Shown here: positions 8,970-19,239 of the stretch, piece by piece
Position numbering within the stretch: the stretch's first letter is position 1
Layout: the number at the start of each line of letters is the position of its first letter
DNA from: Sphingobium sp.
GTDB taxonomy: Bacteria > Pseudomonadota > Alphaproteobacteria > Sphingomonadales > Sphingomonadaceae
Length of the DNA: 64,000 bases
Direction: 5' to 3'
Assembly (NCBI GenBank): GCA_023266575.1
Contig: JAHFPV010000001.1
Coordinates: forward strand, 1 to 64,000
Position numbers and translations under genes: made by a program
Notes under the pieces: model-generated
The model's database searches: none
Seen by the model: only the letters and a program-made list of their open reading frames with translations
Told to the model about the DNA's origin: nothing

Positions 8970-10706
8970 CAGGACGGTGGGGTGCAAACGCAGGTCAATC
9001 GTTGGATATTACTTCGGAAAGACGATGAAGCAGCGCGAGCCCTCTATACCAGCCTCGGCTTTCACATTGCAGTGGGTGATACCGAAGATTTGTTGAAGTT
9101 TATTTCCATAGACCTTCCTGATAAAGTTGGAACAAAATCGACCAACAGCCGCCGTATATTTACTGGTCATGTTCCAAGTGTGGCGGAGGTCGCACAGCGT
9201 CCCATTCGCAATTTTTTTCTCGGCGCTGAGCCGGAATGGTCGGATGCTTATTCTAGCCAAGTGGTTCGGCGGCGGATTAATTCTGCAGTTAAGAATTCAA
9301 TTTACAACGGGAGGCACGTGGCGATCGTCGGTCTTCCACTGTCAGGTAAATCAACAATTTTACGGCAGGTCGCTGCGGAAATTGGGGCTGATCGCCCTAC
9401 ACTCTTTTTCGAGAGGATCACTGAGCCTCAAACTGACAAGATCGTCGCTGAGCATACCGGACAGTCCAGCCGCGCGCTGATTTTCGTTGATAATCTAATT
9501 GATTCTCGTGAAGCAATCGACCGTTTGGTGGGTTCAATCGGAGCGCAAATCGTATCTGCGGAACAGAGTATCTACTTTGACTCGGTTACACTCAGGTCGA
9601 TGCAGGGAAAGCTTGACGTCCATTCCAGCTCCGAAATAGCAAATCAAGACCTGCAAATTATTATAGATTCAATACCAGTTGATATAAGGCGATGGCATCC
9701 AGACAGTTTAGATTCCGTTTTTAATGATAGCGGGGAATTTGGACTATTTGAGTCGTTTCGAAGGCATGTTTACGATGAGAATCTTACGAGTAGATTTCGT
9801 TCAAAATTAAATGAATTTGAAGCAAAAGATCAGGAAGCATTCGATGTATACATAATGGCTTGCTATGTAGCATCATGCAGAACTATAGTTTCATTTGATA
9901 TGATATATACGTTTTTGCCTAAAAGAGACAAGACGTATATTGATGTTTATGATATAGTAAAACGTATTGGTAGCTTTCTTGTGGAAGTCGATCTTGCAGA
10001 TGATCCTGATCAAGATCACTTTTCCGTTAGATCCGGCGCGCTGGCTCGAATTGCGCTGAGAGAGTGTAAAGCCCAATCCTTTGGTCGAATTTACAGTCGC
10101 TTTCACAATTCTGTACCGCCTCGACTTACGGTAGATTACGAGGTCTTCCGCAGGTATGCATACGATAATGACCATGCACGTCGAGCCTTTCCAAAACTAG
10201 AGGATGGCCGAAAGTTCTACGAGCAGTTGGTTAGAGTTAGCGACAATGCTTACGACTATCAGCACGGTGCTATATACCTCTCAAAAATGAAAAGCTTTAC
10301 AGAAGCTTTTTCATGGATTGATAAAGCGATTTCTAAAAGCCGTGGAAGAGTATTTTCAATCAGAAATACTCATGCTCGAATTTTGTTCGAAGCAAACATC
10401 GACATTCTTAAGCTCAACACATCCGACAGCACGGCGCTCGACGGAATCGAAGAAAGCATGAGTGTTTTAGAGGGCTGCATTAAAAATGATGCAAGGCGCT
10501 CATATCATCTTCTCAGATTTAGTGACCAAGCACTCCAATATTCCTCAATAATGGATGATGAGAATCGTAGAATATGGCTTAACCATTCCTATGATAACCT
10601 TCAGCAAATGGTAGAAAAAGCGGCGATATCTAACAGTAGAGAAATTTATAATCTCCGGAAATACAGAAATTTGTACAATGAAGCGCGAATTGCGCTTGGA
10701 CGATAA
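8970..10706 (+). pseudogene. STAND-type P-loop NTPase and C-terminal sensor, second half of the broken SIR2-STAND gene
   Basis: This part continues in the exact frame of the SIR2 part once the IS and one TTA are removed; the rebuilt protein would be about 785 aa. An open frame from the GTG at 8982 gives 574 aa. Its Walker A is GLPLSGKST (residues 117-125 of that frame), the Walker B-like strand is RALIFVDNLID (about 164-174), and a long helical C-terminus without recognised repeats follows. SIR2 plus STAND NTPase is the layout of Avs5-like and related anti-phage proteins, in which the C-terminus senses a phage product. AT-rich codon use suggests foreign origin. A start inside the IS junction could still yield the NTPase half alone, but no good ribosome binding site supports that. 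Confidence 0.8.
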
Positions 10707-10945
10707 GCCAATGATGGAAGCGTCGAAATGGCCCGGATGCTATCCTGAAGCCATCGGCATATTCGGTACGGAGCGACGAACCTGTCGCTTTGCCCCGATG
10801 GGCAACTATCCACATTTAGAGTTTTTTGACGCACAGCAAAATGCTTACCGATTCAGCATTCGGTGATCTAGGGAGCCTCCGTTTCTAGGGAGCTCACGGT
10901 CTCCGTGCAACGGTCACAAGTGGGGTATCCGACCACGCCACCCCC
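10707..10945. other. Non-coding right edge of the accessory island
   Basis: No supported gene. A 62-codon frame at 10678-10866 overlaps the preceding coding sequence and lacks coding character. Direct GGGAGC repeats (CTAGGGAGC at about 10869 and 10887) are too short to call attachment sites. Confidence 0.5.
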
Positions 10946-10981
10946 AAAAAAAACGGCCAACCCGTCCCCGGATCGGCCGCT
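10946..10981 (-). terminator. Terminator of the ahpC-ahpF unit
   Basis: On the minus strand, CGGCC (10979-10975) pairs with GGCCG (10958-10954) over a 16-base loop and is followed by eight Ts (10953-10946). It lies 36 bases past the ahpF stop. Confidence 0.75.
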
Positions 10982-11016
10982 TCACATATGTCCAACTCGC
11001 TGTCGGACTTATCTCG

Positions 11017-12597
11017 TCACGCTGCCTGTGCGGCTTCTTCGCTCGCGGGCAGGCGGATCAGATAGTCGAAGGCTGACAGGCCCGCCGTTGATCCCGCGCC
11101 CATGGCGATGACGATCTGCTTGTAGGGGACCGTCGTACAGTCGCCTGCCGCGAAGATGCCCGGCACGCTGGTTTCGCCACGGACGTCGATTTCGATTTCG
11201 CCGCGGGGGGAGAGGGCGACGGTGTCTTTCAGCCATTCGGTGTTGGGAACCAGGCCGATCTGGACGAAGATGCCTTCCAGTTCGATGTCATGTTCGGTGC
11301 CGCTGTTGCGGTCCTTGTAGGACAGGCCGGTAACGCGATCGCCATTGCCGTCGACCTTGGTGGTGAGCGCCGAGGTGATGATCTTGACGTTGGGCAGGCT
11401 GGCGAGCTTGCGTTGCAGCACCGCGTCGGCGCGGAGCTGGCTGTCAAACTCGATCAGCGTCACATGGGCGACAATGCCCGCCAGGTCGATCGCGGCTTCG
11501 ACACCGCTATTGCCGCCGCCGATCACCGCGACGCGCTTGCCCTTGAACAGGGGGCCGTCGCAATGGGGGCAATAGGCCACGCCTTTGTTGCGATACTCTT
11601 CCTCGCCCGGCACGCCCATCTGCCGCCAGCGCGCGCCGGTGGAGAGGATGAGGGTGCGGCCCTTGAGCGACGCGCCATTTTCCAGCACGACCTCATGATA
11701 GCCGCCTTCGGTGCGGGCGGGGATCAGCTTGGTCGCCTTCTGCAGGTTCATGATCTCGACATCATAATCCTTCACATGGGCTTCCAGCGCGGACGCTAGC
11801 TTTGGCCCTTCGGTGCGGGACACAGAGATGAAATTTTCGATGTCCATCGTGTCGAGCACCTGGCCCCCGAAGCGTTCGGCGGCGACGCCGGTGCGGATGC
11901 CCTTGCGCGCGGCATAGATGGCTGCCGCCGCGCCCGCTGGCCCGCCGCCGACGATCAGCACCTCGAACGGCTCCTGTTTTTTGATCTTCTCGGCGGCGCG
12001 GGTGGCGGCGCCGCTGTCGATCTTCGCGACGATCTGTTCCAGCTCCATCCGGCCGGAGCCAAAGGGTTCGCCGTTCAGGAAGATGGTGGGGACGGCCATC
12101 ACCTTGCGCTCGTCCACCTCCGCCTTGAACAGTGCGCCGTCGATGGCGACGTGGCTGATGCGGGGGTTGAGGACGCTCATCAGGTTGAGCGCCTGCACCA
12201 CGTCCGGGCAATTCTGGCAGGAGAGGGAGAAATAGGTTTCAAAGGCGAAGTCGCCGTCCAGCCCCTTGACCTGTTCGATCAGGTCCTGCGCGGCCTTTGA
12301 CGGGTGACCGCCGACCTGGAGCAGGGCGAGGACCAGCGACGTGAATTCATGGCCCATGGGAATGCCAGCGAAACGGACGCCGATATCGGTGCCCACGCGG
12401 CGGATCATGAAGCTGGGGACGCGCTTGTCGGTGCCGGTGGTCACGCTGACCTTGTCGGACAGGGCGGCGATTTCGCCCAGCAGGTCATTGAGTTCGCGCG
12501 ATTTGGCGTCGTCACCCAGAGAGGCGACGAGTTCGATAGGCTCACGGATGTTTACCAGATAGGCCTTGAGCTGCTGCGTCAGGGTGGCGTCGAGCAT
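11017..12597 (-). CDS. ahpF: Alkyl hydroperoxide reductase subunit F
   Basis: This 526-aa flavoprotein passes electrons from NADH to AhpC. The N-terminal thioredoxin-like domains carry the CQNC redox pair (127-130). A Rossmann FAD domain ([12 protein letters not shown], near 217), the thioredoxin-reductase-like CPHC pair, the NADH-binding [10 protein letters not shown] and the C-terminal GIFAAGDCT follow in order. I chose the ATG at 12597 ([14 protein letters not shown], preceded by AAGGAT); the longer frame to 12651 lacks family support. It is downstream of ahpC, 91 bp away, on the same strand. Confidence 0.96.
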   Translation of the reverse strand: MLDATLTQQLKAYLVNIREPIELVASLGDDAKSRELNDLLGEIAALSDKVSVTTGTDKRVPSFMIRRVGTDIGVRFAGIPMGHEFTSLVLALLQVGGHPSKAAQDLIEQVKGLDGDFAFETYFSLSCQNCPDVVQALNLMSVLNPRISHVAIDGALFKAEVDERKVMAVPTIFLNGEPFGSGRMELEQIVAKIDSGAATRAAEKIKKQEPFEVLIVGGGPAGAAAAIYAARKGIRTGVAAERFGGQVLDTMDIENFISVSRTEGPKLASALEAHVKDYDVEIMNLQKATKLIPARTEGGYHEVVLENGASLKGRTLILSTGARWRQMGVPGEEEYRNKGVAYCPHCDGPLFKGKRVAVIGGGNSGVEAAIDLAGIVAHVTLIEFDSQLRADAVLQRKLASLPNVKIITSALTTKVDGNGDRVTGLSYKDRNSGTEHDIELEGIFVQIGLVPNTEWLKDTVALSPRGEIEIDVRGETSVPGIFAAGDCTTVPYKQIVIAMGAGSTAGLSAFDYLIRLPASEEAAQAA

Positions 12598-12688
12598 GGA
12601 ATAATCCTTCGTTAGATACAAATATGGCCCGGAGCGGAGGAGAGGTTCCACTCCGAGCCACTTTGCGACCCGCTTGGGGAACTATGTT

Positions 12689-13252
12689 TTAGATCTTGCC
12701 GACCAGGTCGAGCGAGGGGGCGAGGGTTTCTTCGCCTTCTTCCCACTTGGCGGGGCAGACTTCACCGGGGTGCGCGGCGACATACTGGGCAGCCTTGACC
12801 TTGCGGAGCAATTCGGTCGCGTTGCGGCCGACGCCTTCGGAGGTGATTTCCATGAACTGGATCACGCCTTCGGGATCGACCAGGAAGGTCGCACGGTCGG
12901 CCAGGCCAACGCCGGGGCGCATCACGTCGAAATTGTTGGTGATCGTGCCCGACTGGTCACCCAGCATATAATAGTTGATCTTGCCGATGGCAGGCGACGT
13001 GTCGTGCCAGGCCTTGTGGCTGAAATGGGTGTCGGTCGAGACCGAAAAGACTTCTACGTTCAGACCCTGCAGCGTCGGGTAGATGCTGGCCAGATCTTCC
13101 AGCTCGGTCGGGCAGACGAAGGTGAAGTCGGCGGGGTAGAAGAAAAAGATCGCCCACTTGCCCTTCACGTCCGCGTCGGTGACGTCCACGAACTTGCCTT
13201 CCTTATAGGCGGTCGCGGCGAACGGCTTGATGGTGGTGTTGATAAGAGCCAT
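12689..13252 (-). CDS. ahpC: Alkyl hydroperoxide reductase subunit C (peroxiredoxin)
   Basis: This 187-aa, 2-Cys peroxiredoxin reduces hydrogen peroxide and organic peroxides in the cytoplasm. The peroxidatic Cys47 lies in FVCPTE and the resolving Cys166 in [10 protein letters not shown], and the length matches enterobacterial AhpC. The ATG at 13252 follows AGAAGGA, and the frame upstream of it to 13405 is spurious. It is followed by its reductase partner ahpF. No OxyR site could be recognised with confidence upstream. Confidence 0.97.
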   Translation of the reverse strand: MALINTTIKPFAATAYKEGKFVDVTDADVKGKWAIFFFYPADFTFVCPTELEDLASIYPTLQGLNVEVFSVSTDTHFSHKAWHDTSPAIGKINYYMLGDQSGTITNNFDVMRPGVGLADRATFLVDPEGVIQFMEITSEGVGRNATELLRKVKAAQYVAAHPGEVCPAKWEEGEETLAPSLDLVGKI

Positions 13253-13358
13253 GGGCTTGTCAGGTCCTTCTGAGGGGTTGCTGTTGCGAACACCATGTAG
13301 GGAAGCCGACGGCCCAAGGGAAATTGGTTTTCTCGGACTTGGAGAGTGAGAAAAGCGA

Positions 13359-14048
13359 TCACGGCATATCGGATTGATCGACCCAGTCGCCGCGCCCCCC
13401 GTCACCCCTCCATTGACCTAGTGCCAGCATCATGGCGCGTTCGACCATGGCCTGTGCTTCCTCTGCCGAGAATGTTGTCGAGTCGAGGCAGATTTCCAGC
13501 CACAGGCCATCGACCAGCGCAGTCAGACTGATCGCGGCCAGGCGGGCGCGGTCCTGCGGCATTTCGGGAACGATGGCGCACAAAAGCGATTCGAGCTGGG
13601 CGCGGGTGCCGCCATAGACATCGGCGTGTATCGCGGCGATGCGGGGGTCGGTCTTGACCAGACTCCAGAAGGCGGTCCAGGTCGCGAGCAGATCGGGATC
13701 GAGGATTGGCGCGCGAAAATTGGCCTGGAGGCAGGCGCGCAACTGGTCGCGCGGATCGTCGCCCGCTTCCTCGACCGCCTGTTCGAGCGCAGCGGAGACT
13801 CGCGCGCCGACATCCTCATAGGTGGCGACGATAAGCGCATCGACGCCGTCGAAATAATGGGTGAGCAGGCCCGACGACACGCCTGCGCGGGCGCAGATGG
13901 CGCGGACGGACGTGCCAGCGACGCCCTTCTCGGCAAGGCAGCGCGCGGTCGCCTCGATCAGGGCCTGCCGTCGCACGTCTGCCGTCTCGCGGATGAAGCG
14001 CGCTCTTGGTTTTGCAATTACGCTACGTTTTGCTAGATTTTCTGTCAT
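13359..14048 (-). CDS. TetR-family regulator, BetI-like
   Basis: This 229-aa protein has an N-terminal helix-turn-helix domain (about 20-75). It includes [17 protein letters not shown], then the recognition region [16 protein letters not shown], closest in pattern to BetI. The C-terminal half (ligand-binding, helical) resembles the BetI C-domain. The ATG at 14048 follows a GGGGGG tract. It lies between rnhA and ahpC on the same strand. No choline or betaine genes are nearby, so the ligand and targets are unknown and the BetI name should not be transferred. Confidence 0.8.
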   Translation of the reverse strand: MTENLAKRSVIAKPRARFIRETADVRRQALIEATARCLAEKGVAGTSVRAICARAGVSSGLLTHYFDGVDALIVATYEDVGARVSAALEQAVEEAGDDPRDQLRACLQANFRAPILDPDLLATWTAFWSLVKTDPRIAAIHADVYGGTRAQLESLLCAIVPEMPQDRARLAAISLTALVDGLWLEICLDSTTFSAEEAQAMVERAMMLALGQWRGDGGRGDWVDQSDMP

Positions 14049-14121
14049 TATTCCCCCCGAAGACTCCCTTTGGGGTCTGGCGGCGTGGCTGGCAAGATAG
14101 GCCGTTGCTTGGGATATGTCT

Positions 14122-14568
14122 CTAGCGACGAAAATCGTCGGCGGCTGCACTGGCCAGCCGGTCGGCGCGTTCATTTTCGGGGTGGCCGGCATGACCCTTG
14201 ACCCATTTCCACGTTACCTGATGCGGGGCGGCGGCTTTCAGCAGCGCCTGCCAGATTTCGACATTCTTGACCGGCTTGTTGTCCGCGGTGCGCCAGCCCT
14301 TCTTCTGCCAGCCGAACACCCATTTGGTGATGCCGTCCATGACATATTTGCTGTCGGTGTGGAGCGTGACGCGGCAGGGTTTCTTGAGCGCGTTGAGCGC
14401 CTCGACCGCGGCCATCATCTCCATGCGGTTGTTGGTGGTGAGTGCTTCGCCACCCGACATTTCCTTTTCCGTATCACCAAAGCGCAGCACAGCGCCCCAG
14501 CCGCCGGGGCCGGGATTGCCCTTGCACGCGCCGTCGGTGAAAATGTCGACTGTGGGGGTATCGGTCAT
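14122..14568 (-). CDS. rnhA: Ribonuclease HI
   Basis: This 148-aa enzyme degrades the RNA strand of RNA/DNA hybrids. The four catalytic acids are visible: Asp12 (FTDGAC), Glu50 (NNRMEM), Asp72 (HTDSKY) and the Asp of NERADRLAS near the C-terminus. The basic-protrusion region WQKKGW is present. The gene order ispH-thrB-rnhA on one strand is common in alphaproteobacteria and suggests co-transcription. A single arm of the family A repeat lies between thrB and rnhA. Confidence 0.96.
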   Translation of the reverse strand: MTDTPTVDIFTDGACKGNPGPGGWGAVLRFGDTEKEMSGGEALTTNNRMEMMAAVEALNALKKPCRVTLHTDSKYVMDGITKWVFGWQKKGWRTADNKPVKNVEIWQALLKAAAPHQVTWKWVKGHAGHPENERADRLASAAADDFRR

Positions 14569-14589
14569 TATTAGCCTTGCGCTGCCAGT

Positions 14590-14622
14590 CGGTTTCTCGA
14601 CTTCGCTCGAAACGAACGGATG
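14590..14622. repeat. Single arm of repeat family A
   Basis: The core GTTTCTCGACTTCGCTCGAA followed by ACGAACGGA is the same as the right arm of the palindrome at 6041-6068. No partner arm is present here. It lies between the thrB stop and the rnhA start. Confidence 0.8.
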
Positions 14623-14628
14623 TTGGAG

Positions 14629-15606
14629 TTAGGTGCCCAGCAGGTCCGCCGGATTGGCGCTGGAGTAGAAATCGAGGCGGCGCAGATAGGCGAGCGGGTC
14701 CTTGCGGGTCACCAGCGCGTCAGGCGGCGTGTTGATCCAGTCATAGGCGCGGGTCAGCAGGAAGCGCAGCGCTGCGCCCCGGCACAATATCGGGAAGGCG
14801 GCGCGTTCGGTGTCGGTTAGACCATGGGCGGCGTCATAGCCTGCGGCTAGCGCTACCGCACGATCGCCAAAGAAGGTCCCGCCGTCATGGCTGAACACCC
14901 AGGCGCTGTGGGTGATGGCGAGGTCATAGGCGCGAATGTCGGTGCAGCTGAAATAAAAGTCAATGAGGCCCGTGACCTGATCACCCAGCATCAGCACATT
15001 GTCGGGAAACAGATCGGCATGGATGACGCTGCGGGGCAGGTCGGCGGGCCAATGGGCGTCGAGAAAGGCAAGTTCGTCGCGGACGCGGGCGGCAAGGCCC
15101 GGCGCGATCTGGTCGAAATTCTCGCCGCATTTGTCCGCTAGATCATGCCAGCCTGCAAGGTCCAGCGTATTGCGCCGTTCAAGCGGAAAGCCTTCCGCTG
15201 CGCGATGCAATTCGCCCAGCGCCGCGCCGGTCGCGCGCGCCTGCTCCGGGGTCGGTTCAGTGAGCGAAATGCCGGTCAGAAATTCGATGAGGCAGGCGGG
15301 GCGCCCCGACAAGGTCTGGAGCCGCTGGCCGTCCCGGTCGGCGATGAAGCGCGGGACGAGGCAGCCGCGCGCGCCCAGATGATCGAGCAGGTCCATGAAG
15401 AAGGGCAGGTCCGCCTCATCCACCCGCTTTTCATAGAGGGTCAGGATATAGCGGTGGCCGGAGCCATCATGGCCGGTGGTTTCGAGCAGATAATTGCTAT
15501 TCTCCACCCCTTCGGCAATGCCCTTGGCCGACACGAGGCGGCCTGCGTCATAGCGGGTGAGGAAAGCGTCAATCTCTTCGGCGGGAACATGGGTATAGAC
15601 GGCCAT
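14629..15606 (-). CDS. thrB: Homoserine kinase (APH-fold, ThrB type II)
   Basis: This 325-aa enzyme phosphorylates L-homoserine in threonine synthesis. It belongs to the aminoglycoside-phosphotransferase-like class. The catalytic loop VIHADLFPDNVLM and the metal-binding LIDFYFSCTD are clear, and the N-terminus MAVYTHVPAEEIDAFL is typical of this proteobacterial form. It is 3 bp downstream of ispH, so the two are almost certainly co-transcribed. Confidence 0.93.
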   Translation of the reverse strand: MAVYTHVPAEEIDAFLTRYDAGRLVSAKGIAEGVENSNYLLETTGHDGSGHRYILTLYEKRVDEADLPFFMDLLDHLGARGCLVPRFIADRDGQRLQTLSGRPACLIEFLTGISLTEPTPEQARATGAALGELHRAAEGFPLERRNTLDLAGWHDLADKCGENFDQIAPGLAARVRDELAFLDAHWPADLPRSVIHADLFPDNVLMLGDQVTGLIDFYFSCTDIRAYDLAITHSAWVFSHDGGTFFGDRAVALAAGYDAAHGLTDTERAAFPILCRGAALRFLLTRAYDWINTPPDALVTRKDPLAYLRRLDFYSSANPADLLGT

Positions 15607-15609
15607 GAC

Positions 15610-16569
15610 TTATGCCGTCTCCAGCCCGCGCGGCAGCTTGAAGGCAATGGTTTCGCGCGCGGTTTCGACCTGCTCCTCGGTCACGGTGAAGCGAGTGGCG
15701 ATGGCTTCAACCACTTCGCGCACCAGTATTTCGGGCGCGGAAGCCCCAGCGGTAAGGCCCAGCGTCGTGACGCCTTCGAGCCAGGCAAAGTCGATCTCGT
15801 CCGCGCGCTGGATCAGGCGGGCAGGCGTGCCTTCGCGTTCGGCCACCTCGACCAGCCGCAGCGAATTGGAGCTGTTGGGCGCGCCGATGACATAGAGCGC
15901 GTCGCAGCGCGGCGCGATCGCCTTCACTGACGTCTGCCGGTTGGACGTGGCGTAGCAAATATCCTCCCCCTTGGGCGCGACGATCGAAGGGAAGCGCTCC
16001 AGCAGGGTGGCGACGATCGCGGCGGTGTCATCGACCGACAGGGTGGTCTGCGTCAGGAAGGCAAGATTGGCGGGATCGGCCGGGGTGAAGGCCTGCGCAT
16101 CCTCGACAGTCTCGATCAGGGTCATGGTGCCGTCCGGCACCTGGCCGAAGGTGCCGATGACTTCGGGATGCCCCTTATGCCCGATGAACAATATGTGGCG
16201 GCAATCCTTTACCTGCCGTTCGGCCTGACGATGAACCTTGCTGACCAGCGGGCAGGTGGCGTCGAGATAGGAGAGGCCGCGTTCTTCCGCCTTGGCAGGC
16301 ACCGCCTTGGGAACGCCATGGGCGGAAAAGACGACCGGCACGCCGTCCGGCACCTGATCCAGTTCCTCGACAAAGATCGCGCCCTTGGCCTTCAGACTGT
16401 CCACGACATATTTGTTATGGACGATTTCATGGCGGACATAGACCGGCGCGCCATAGGTTTCGATCGCCCGTTCGACGATGATGATGGCGCGGTCGACCCC
16501 GGCGCAGAAACCGCGCGGGGCGGCGATCAAAAGGGTCATGGGCGGGCGGGCGGCGGCGCTGTCGGTCAT
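15610..16569 (-). CDS. ispH: 4-hydroxy-3-methylbut-2-enyl diphosphate reductase
   Basis: IspH makes IPP and DMAPP in the last step of the MEP isoprenoid pathway with a 4Fe-4S cluster. The 319-aa protein has the three cluster cysteines in GFCAGV (Cys22), DATCPLV and ICYATSNRQ. Conserved histidines lie in VRHEIVHN and GHKGHPE, and SAHGV is also present. I chose the ATG at 16569 ([11 protein letters not shown]); an internal Met at 11 is also possible. It is first in the ispH-thrB-rnhA run. Confidence 0.96.
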   Translation of the reverse strand: MTDSAAARPPMTLLIAAPRGFCAGVDRAIIIVERAIETYGAPVYVRHEIVHNKYVVDSLKAKGAIFVEELDQVPDGVPVVFSAHGVPKAVPAKAEERGLSYLDATCPLVSKVHRQAERQVKDCRHILFIGHKGHPEVIGTFGQVPDGTMTLIETVEDAQAFTPADPANLAFLTQTTLSVDDTAAIVATLLERFPSIVAPKGEDICYATSNRQTSVKAIAPRCDALYVIGAPNSSNSLRLVEVAEREGTPARLIQRADEIDFAWLEGVTTLGLTAGASAPEILVREVVEAIATRFTVTEEQVETARETIAFKLPRGLETA

Positions 16570-16638
16570 GGCTTTGCGCTTAGGCGAATGTAGGCCGGGA
16601 GGAAAGCCGCTTCCTTGCGGTTGCGCGAGGGGCGGGGG

Positions 16639-17376
16639 ATGGATAAGGAAGCGCAAAGCTTCTGGCCGACGGGCCATGCCAAGGAATTTCTGCCTGTGCC
16701 AAGGAATATCAGCCTGTCTCATACTGCCCCGTCTCGCGCCGTGCTGGCCCGGATCGTCACGACCGGCATGGTGGCGCTGGCCCTGGCAGGTTGTTCGCGC
16801 CGGGGTGAAATTGATGCGACCGGCGGCATTGTCGCGGTGCGCTCCGCCTGCCCGACTGCGGCTGTGCCGGCCTATACCGGCGACATCACCTTGTTCAATC
16901 CGGCGCAGAGCCGCGACGCAGCGGCGATCGACGTGGTGGCGGACATCACCAATTTGCGGTCGACCTGCACCGATGGCGCGCAATTCTACACCGAGGCCAG
17001 CTTCACCGTGAACGCCCGGCGCAGCGACGCCAGCGTGGCGCGGCAGGTGACCTTGCCCTATTTCTCCGCCGTGGTGCGCGGCGGCAATGCCGTGGTCGCC
17101 AAGCGGGTTGGCCAGGTGACGCTGAACTTTGCCGCAGGCGACTATCGCGCCAGTGCGCAGGCGAAGGCCGGTTCCTATGTCGACAAGGCATCGGCGTCGC
17201 TGCCCGCCGACATTCAGGCCAAGATCACCCAGAAGCGCAAGGCAGGCGACGCGGATGCCGCGATCGATCCCTTCGCCCAGCCCGACGTCAAGGCGGCGTT
17301 GCAGCGAACCAGCTTCGAGCTGCTCGTGGGGTTCAACCTGACCCAGGACCAGCTCAAATATAACGCCACGCGTTAA
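16639..17376 (+). CDS. Hypothetical lipoprotein
   Basis: The protein has a clear lipobox, LALAGC, just before its mature domain, so it is a predicted lipoprotein facing the periplasm. The mature part is about 195 aa and mostly beta-like, with two cysteines (VRSACPT, RSTCTDG) that could pair. The start is uncertain. The ATG at 16639 gives an unusually long leader (Cys near 53), whereas the GTG at 16741 would give a normal 18-residue lipoprotein signal peptide. It lies between ispH (divergent) and argS, from which a family B repeat separates it. No family recognised. Confidence 0.7.
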   Translation: MDKEAQSFWPTGHAKEFLPVPRNISLSHTAPSRAVLARIVTTGMVALALAGCSRRGEIDATGGIVAVRSACPTAAVPAYTGDITLFNPAQSRDAAAIDVVADITNLRSTCTDGAQFYTEASFTVNARRSDASVARQVTLPYFSAVVRGGNAVVAKRVGQVTLNFAAGDYRASAQAKAGSYVDKASASLPADIQAKITQKRKAGDADAAIDPFAQPDVKAALQRTSFELLVGFNLTQDQLKYNATR

Positions 17377-17392
17377 CGGCTAGCCCCATCAT

Positions 17393-17470
17393 CCGTTCGG
17401 GCTGAGCTTGTCGAAGCCTTGCACTTCTTGAAGAAAAGAGCAGCCCTTCGACAGGCTCAGGGCGAACGGG
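17393..17470. repeat. Palindromic repeat, family B
   Basis: The arms CCGTTCGGGCTGAGCTTGTC... and ...GACAGGCTCAGGGCGAACGG (about 27 bases each, imperfect) flank a 24-base spacer. Related copies lie at 34061-34160, 40447-40547 and 56805-56883. This copy ends 21 bp before the argS start. Confidence 0.85.
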
Positions 17471-17491
17471 ACTTTTAGAAAGTTTCGTCTC

Positions 17492-19219
17492 GTGTCCCTC
17501 TATACCCGTTTCACCGCCCATCTCGACACTGTGCTGGACATATTGGAGGCCGATGGCATCCTGCCGGCTGGTCTCAATCGCAAGCCGGTGACGGTCGAGC
17601 CGCCGCGCGATGCGTCCCATGGCGATCTGGCGACCAATGCCGCGATGGTGCTGGCCAAGCCTGCGGGAACGAACCCGCGTGCGCTGGCCGAGGCGATCGT
17701 GGACAAGCTGGAGGGGCTGACCGAGGTGGCGAGTGCGTCGATCGCCGGGCCGGGCTTCATCAATCTGACGCTGACCGATGTGACATGGCGGTCGGAACTC
17801 GCCGTGCTGGCAGCGGAGGGTGACGATTATGGCCGCTCCGACATCGGGCAGGGCGTGACCGTCAATGTCGAATATGTTTCCGCCAACCCGACCGGTCCGA
17901 TGCATATGGGCCATTGCCGGGGCGCGGTGGTGGGCGATGCGCTGGCGACGCTGCTGGAATATGCTGGGCATAAGGTGATCCGCGAATATTATATCAATGA
18001 CGCGGGCGGGCAGGTGGATGTCCTCGCCCGGTCGGCGCATCTGCGGTATCGCGAGGCGCTGGGCGAAGATGTCGGCGCGGTGCCCGAAGGCCTGTATCCG
18101 GGCGACTATCTGGTGCCGGTGGGGCAGGCGCTTGTCCAGGAATATGGCGATAGGTTCGTTGGCGCGCCTGAAGCCGACTGGCTGGTGACGTTCCGCAGCT
18201 TTGCCGTCGCCAAGATGATGGACATGATCCGCGCCGATCTGGCGCTGCTGGGCATCCATCACGACATCTTCGCGTCCGAAGCCGAATTGCAGGCGGCTGG
18301 CAAGCCCGACGAGGCCGAAGCCTGGCTGCGCGCGCATGACCTGGTCTATGACGGGGTGCTGGAAGCGCCCAAGGGCGAATTGCCTGACGACTGGGAGCCG
18401 GTCGTGCTGCCGCTGTTCAGGTCGACCAAGTTCGGCGACGATCAGGACCGGCCGATCAAGAAGTCGAACGGCAGCTGGACCTATTTCGGTGCCGACATGG
18501 CATACCATTATCAGAAGGCCCAGAGCGCCGACCAGTTGATCGACATATGGGGCGCGGACCATGCCGGCACGGTCAAGCGCATCCAGGCGGCGGTTGCCGC
18601 GCTGACGGAGGGCAAGGCGCGCTTCGACGTCAAGCTCATCCAGATGGTGCGGCTGCTGCGCGATGGCGAGCCGGTGAAAATGTCCAAGCGCGCGGGCAAT
18701 TTCGTGACGCTGGCCGATGTCGTGCAGGAAGTGGGCAAGGATGTCGTCCGCTTCACCATGCTGACGCGCAAGGCCGACGCGCAGATGGATTTCGACTTTG
18801 CCAAGGTGGTGGAGGCGTCGAAGGACAATCCTGTATTCTACGTCCAATATGCCCATGCGCGCATTTCCTCGCTGGGGCGGCGGGCGGAAGAGGCGGGGAT
18901 CGTGCTGCCAGCGCCTGACCTGTCCCTGCTTGGGACAGCGGAACTGGGGCTGATCAAGCTGGCGGCGCAGTTCCCGCGTGTGGTCGAAGGAGCGGCGCTG
19001 ACCCGCGAACCGCACAGAATTGCATTTTATCTTAACGACTTGGCTTCGGCTTTTCATGGTTGGTGGAATATGGGCAATGACGATCCGCGCGCGCGCGTGA
19101 TTCTGGCCGACGATCCGGCGCTCACGTCGTCGCGGCTTTTCCTGAGCCGTGGAATAGGGCAGATTATACGCAATGGCCTTGCGCTCATGGGCGTGGCGGC
19201 ATTGACTGAGCTGAACTAG
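17492..19219 (+). CDS. argS: Arginyl-tRNA synthetase
   Basis: This 575-aa class I synthetase charges tRNA-Arg. The N-terminal ArgRS-specific domain spans about 1-115. The HIGH-equivalent HMGH (138-141) sits in SANPTGPMHMGH, the KMSK motif is VKMSKRAGN, and the DALR anticodon-binding domain forms the C-terminus. The start is GTG at 17492 (MSLYTRFTAHL). It is followed 20 bp later by a SPOR protein gene and then nagZ, a common alphaproteobacterial order. Confidence 0.96.
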   Translation: MSLYTRFTAHLDTVLDILEADGILPAGLNRKPVTVEPPRDASHGDLATNAAMVLAKPAGTNPRALAEAIVDKLEGLTEVASASIAGPGFINLTLTDVTWRSELAVLAAEGDDYGRSDIGQGVTVNVEYVSANPTGPMHMGHCRGAVVGDALATLLEYAGHKVIREYYINDAGGQVDVLARSAHLRYREALGEDVGAVPEGLYPGDYLVPVGQALVQEYGDRFVGAPEADWLVTFRSFAVAKMMDMIRADLALLGIHHDIFASEAELQAAGKPDEAEAWLRAHDLVYDGVLEAPKGELPDDWEPVVLPLFRSTKFGDDQDRPIKKSNGSWTYFGADMAYHYQKAQSADQLIDIWGADHAGTVKRIQAAVAALTEGKARFDVKLIQMVRLLRDGEPVKMSKRAGNFVTLADVVQEVGKDVVRFTMLTRKADAQMDFDFAKVVEASKDNPVFYVQYAHARISSLGRRAEEAGIVLPAPDLSLLGTAELGLIKLAAQFPRVVEGAALTREPHRIAFYLNDLASAFHGWWNMGNDDPRARVILADDPALTSSRLFLSRGIGQIIRNGLALMGVAALTELN

Positions 19220-19239
19220 AGCGGGCGGAGTTTCGGACG

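Noticed and set aside
10678-10866. 62-codon open frame after the broken defence gene
   Set aside because: It overlaps the preceding coding end, has no ribosome binding site, and its translation has no family character.
10869-10895. GGGAGC direct repeats as island attachment sites
   Set aside because: Only 6-9 bases long and both on the right side; no matching copy was found at the left boundary.
13359-14048. Naming the TetR-like gene betI
   Set aside because: It resembles BetI in the DNA-binding domain, but no choline or betaine genes are nearby, so the specific function is unsupported.
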